Assembly: GCF_000732925.1 (NCBI RefSeq)
Contig: NZ_CP008953.1
Location: forward strand, 4,774,001-4,838,000
DNA: 64,000 nucleotides
Direction: 5' to 3'
Origin: Amycolatopsis japonica
GTDB lineage: Bacteria > Actinomycetota > Actinomycetes > Mycobacteriales > Pseudonocardiaceae
Below, one piece after another: positions 63,617-64,000 of this stretch (position 1 is the first letter of the stretch; the number at the start of each line of letters is the position of its first letter). Under the pieces are notes generated by a model. It was not told the origin of the DNA. It did no database searches and saw only the letters and a list, made by a program, of their open reading frames with translations. The position numbers and the translations under genes are program-made.

Positions 63617-64000
63617 TCAGAGCACCGAACCGACATCACCGACATGCGAAACACCGTGATCGTTGCAGCGGCCCTGGACCTCGCCGAGGAGCACCCGTAG
63701 CAGTGAGGAGAGCTGGGCGCGCTGCTCGTCGCTCAGCCCGGAGATCAGTTCGAGTTCCCGCTCCAGCACGCGATCGACCGTCTGCTCCACCAGGGCGTGC
63801 CCGGCCGGGGTCAGGGTCACGTACACGCTGCGGCCGCGCGGTTCGGTGTGCCGCTCGACCAGCCCCTCGCGTTCCGCGCGGGCCACTCGCTGCGAGATCG
63901 CCCCCGCGGTGACCAGGGTCAGCCTCGCCAGTTCCCTGGTCGTCAGCGAGTACGGCGGTGAGCTGCGCCGGAGCATGCTGAGCAGGTCCAGCGTGGCCGA
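63617..64000 (-). CDS. MarR-family regulator, 5' end beyond the window
   Basis: At least 128 residues are visible. The winged helix lies near the right edge (LTTRELARLTLVTAGAISQR then VERHTEPRGRSVYVTLTPAG), followed by a helical dimerisation tail (LERELELISGLSDEQRAQL). The gene continues past base 64000, so the start is not seen. MarR proteins sense small aromatic acids or antibiotics. It is the best candidate regulator of the biosynthetic cluster, whose divergent promoter has a MarR-like palindrome. Confidence 0.85.
   Translation of the reverse strand, partial: SATLDLLSMLRRSSPPYSLTTRELARLTLVTAGAISQRVARAEREGLVERHTEPRGRSVYVTLTPAGHALVEQTVDRVLERELELISGLSDEQRAQLSSLLRVLLGEVQGRCNDHGVSHVGDVGSVL

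Overview
The window is high-GC DNA of an actinomycete. The gene content (F420-type LLM oxidoreductases, a 13E12-type DUF222/HNH gene with a LexA-like box, a KstR-like operator, MHS transporter, large serine recombinase) fits Pseudonocardiaceae, most likely Amycolatopsis; the genus is an inference from gene content and style, not a database match.

Positions 1-25.2 kb are chromosomal metabolism and secretion: a secreted GH84 glycosidase (5' end outside the window), a membrane-anchored protein and a choice-of-anchor B/LVIVD protein; an HNH gene behind a near-perfect SOS box; a TetR-controlled SDR / saccharopine-dehydrogenase-like / acyl-CoA ligase operon; a tandem-domain Lrp/AsnC regulator divergent from an amidohydrolase-MHS transporter pair; a GMC oxidoreductase-aldehyde dehydrogenase operon with a KstR-type operator; an acyl-CoA dehydrogenase-CoA transferase-LLM operon; and small secreted proteins, including an S1-fold protein that has lost its whole catalytic triad.

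A tRNA-Leu(GAG) at 26.4 kb starts a composite genomic island. Copies of the tRNA 3' end (core cccctcggacacc or close variants) recur at 33.27, 36.09 and 47.87 kb. The three copies also share a left flank that the tRNA lacks, as expected for three related elements integrated in tandem. Element 1 (26.5-33.3 kb) carries an HTH/P-loop protein with 11 TPR/Sel1-like repeats, an AT-rich nucleotidyltransferase-DUF262 gene pair and a broken gene. Element 2 (33.3-36.1 kb) carries a serine recombinase lacking its catalytic N-terminus and a small membrane protein. Element 3 (36.1-47.9 kb) is a defence-like island: a leftward operon with the three components of a pPIWI-RE system (nuclease, DinG/XPD-like helicase, pPIWI-RE protein) and, divergent from it across about 270 bp, a SEFIR (TIR-like) protein overlapping a gene that fuses a caspase-like protease to a Ski2-like helicase. 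That pair is the best candidate here for an undescribed system.

Positions 48.4-63.4 kb form a small-molecule biosynthetic cluster of two divergent operons. The leftward operon makes and probably modifies 2,3-diaminopropionate: AsnB-like amidotransferase, SbnB-like and SbnA-like enzymes, a heme-oxygenase-like diiron oxidase, a CDGSH Fe-S protein, an OTC-like carbamoyltransferase and a LysE exporter. The rightward operon has a PaaK-like ligase, an alpha/alpha-toroid protein, a tautomerase, a free ACP, a short AMP-ligase, an amidase and a class II DAHP synthase. A MarR regulator runs off the right edge. The product is unknown to me; carbamoyl-diaminopropionate (ureidoalanine) joined to a shikimate-derived acid is a testable guess.
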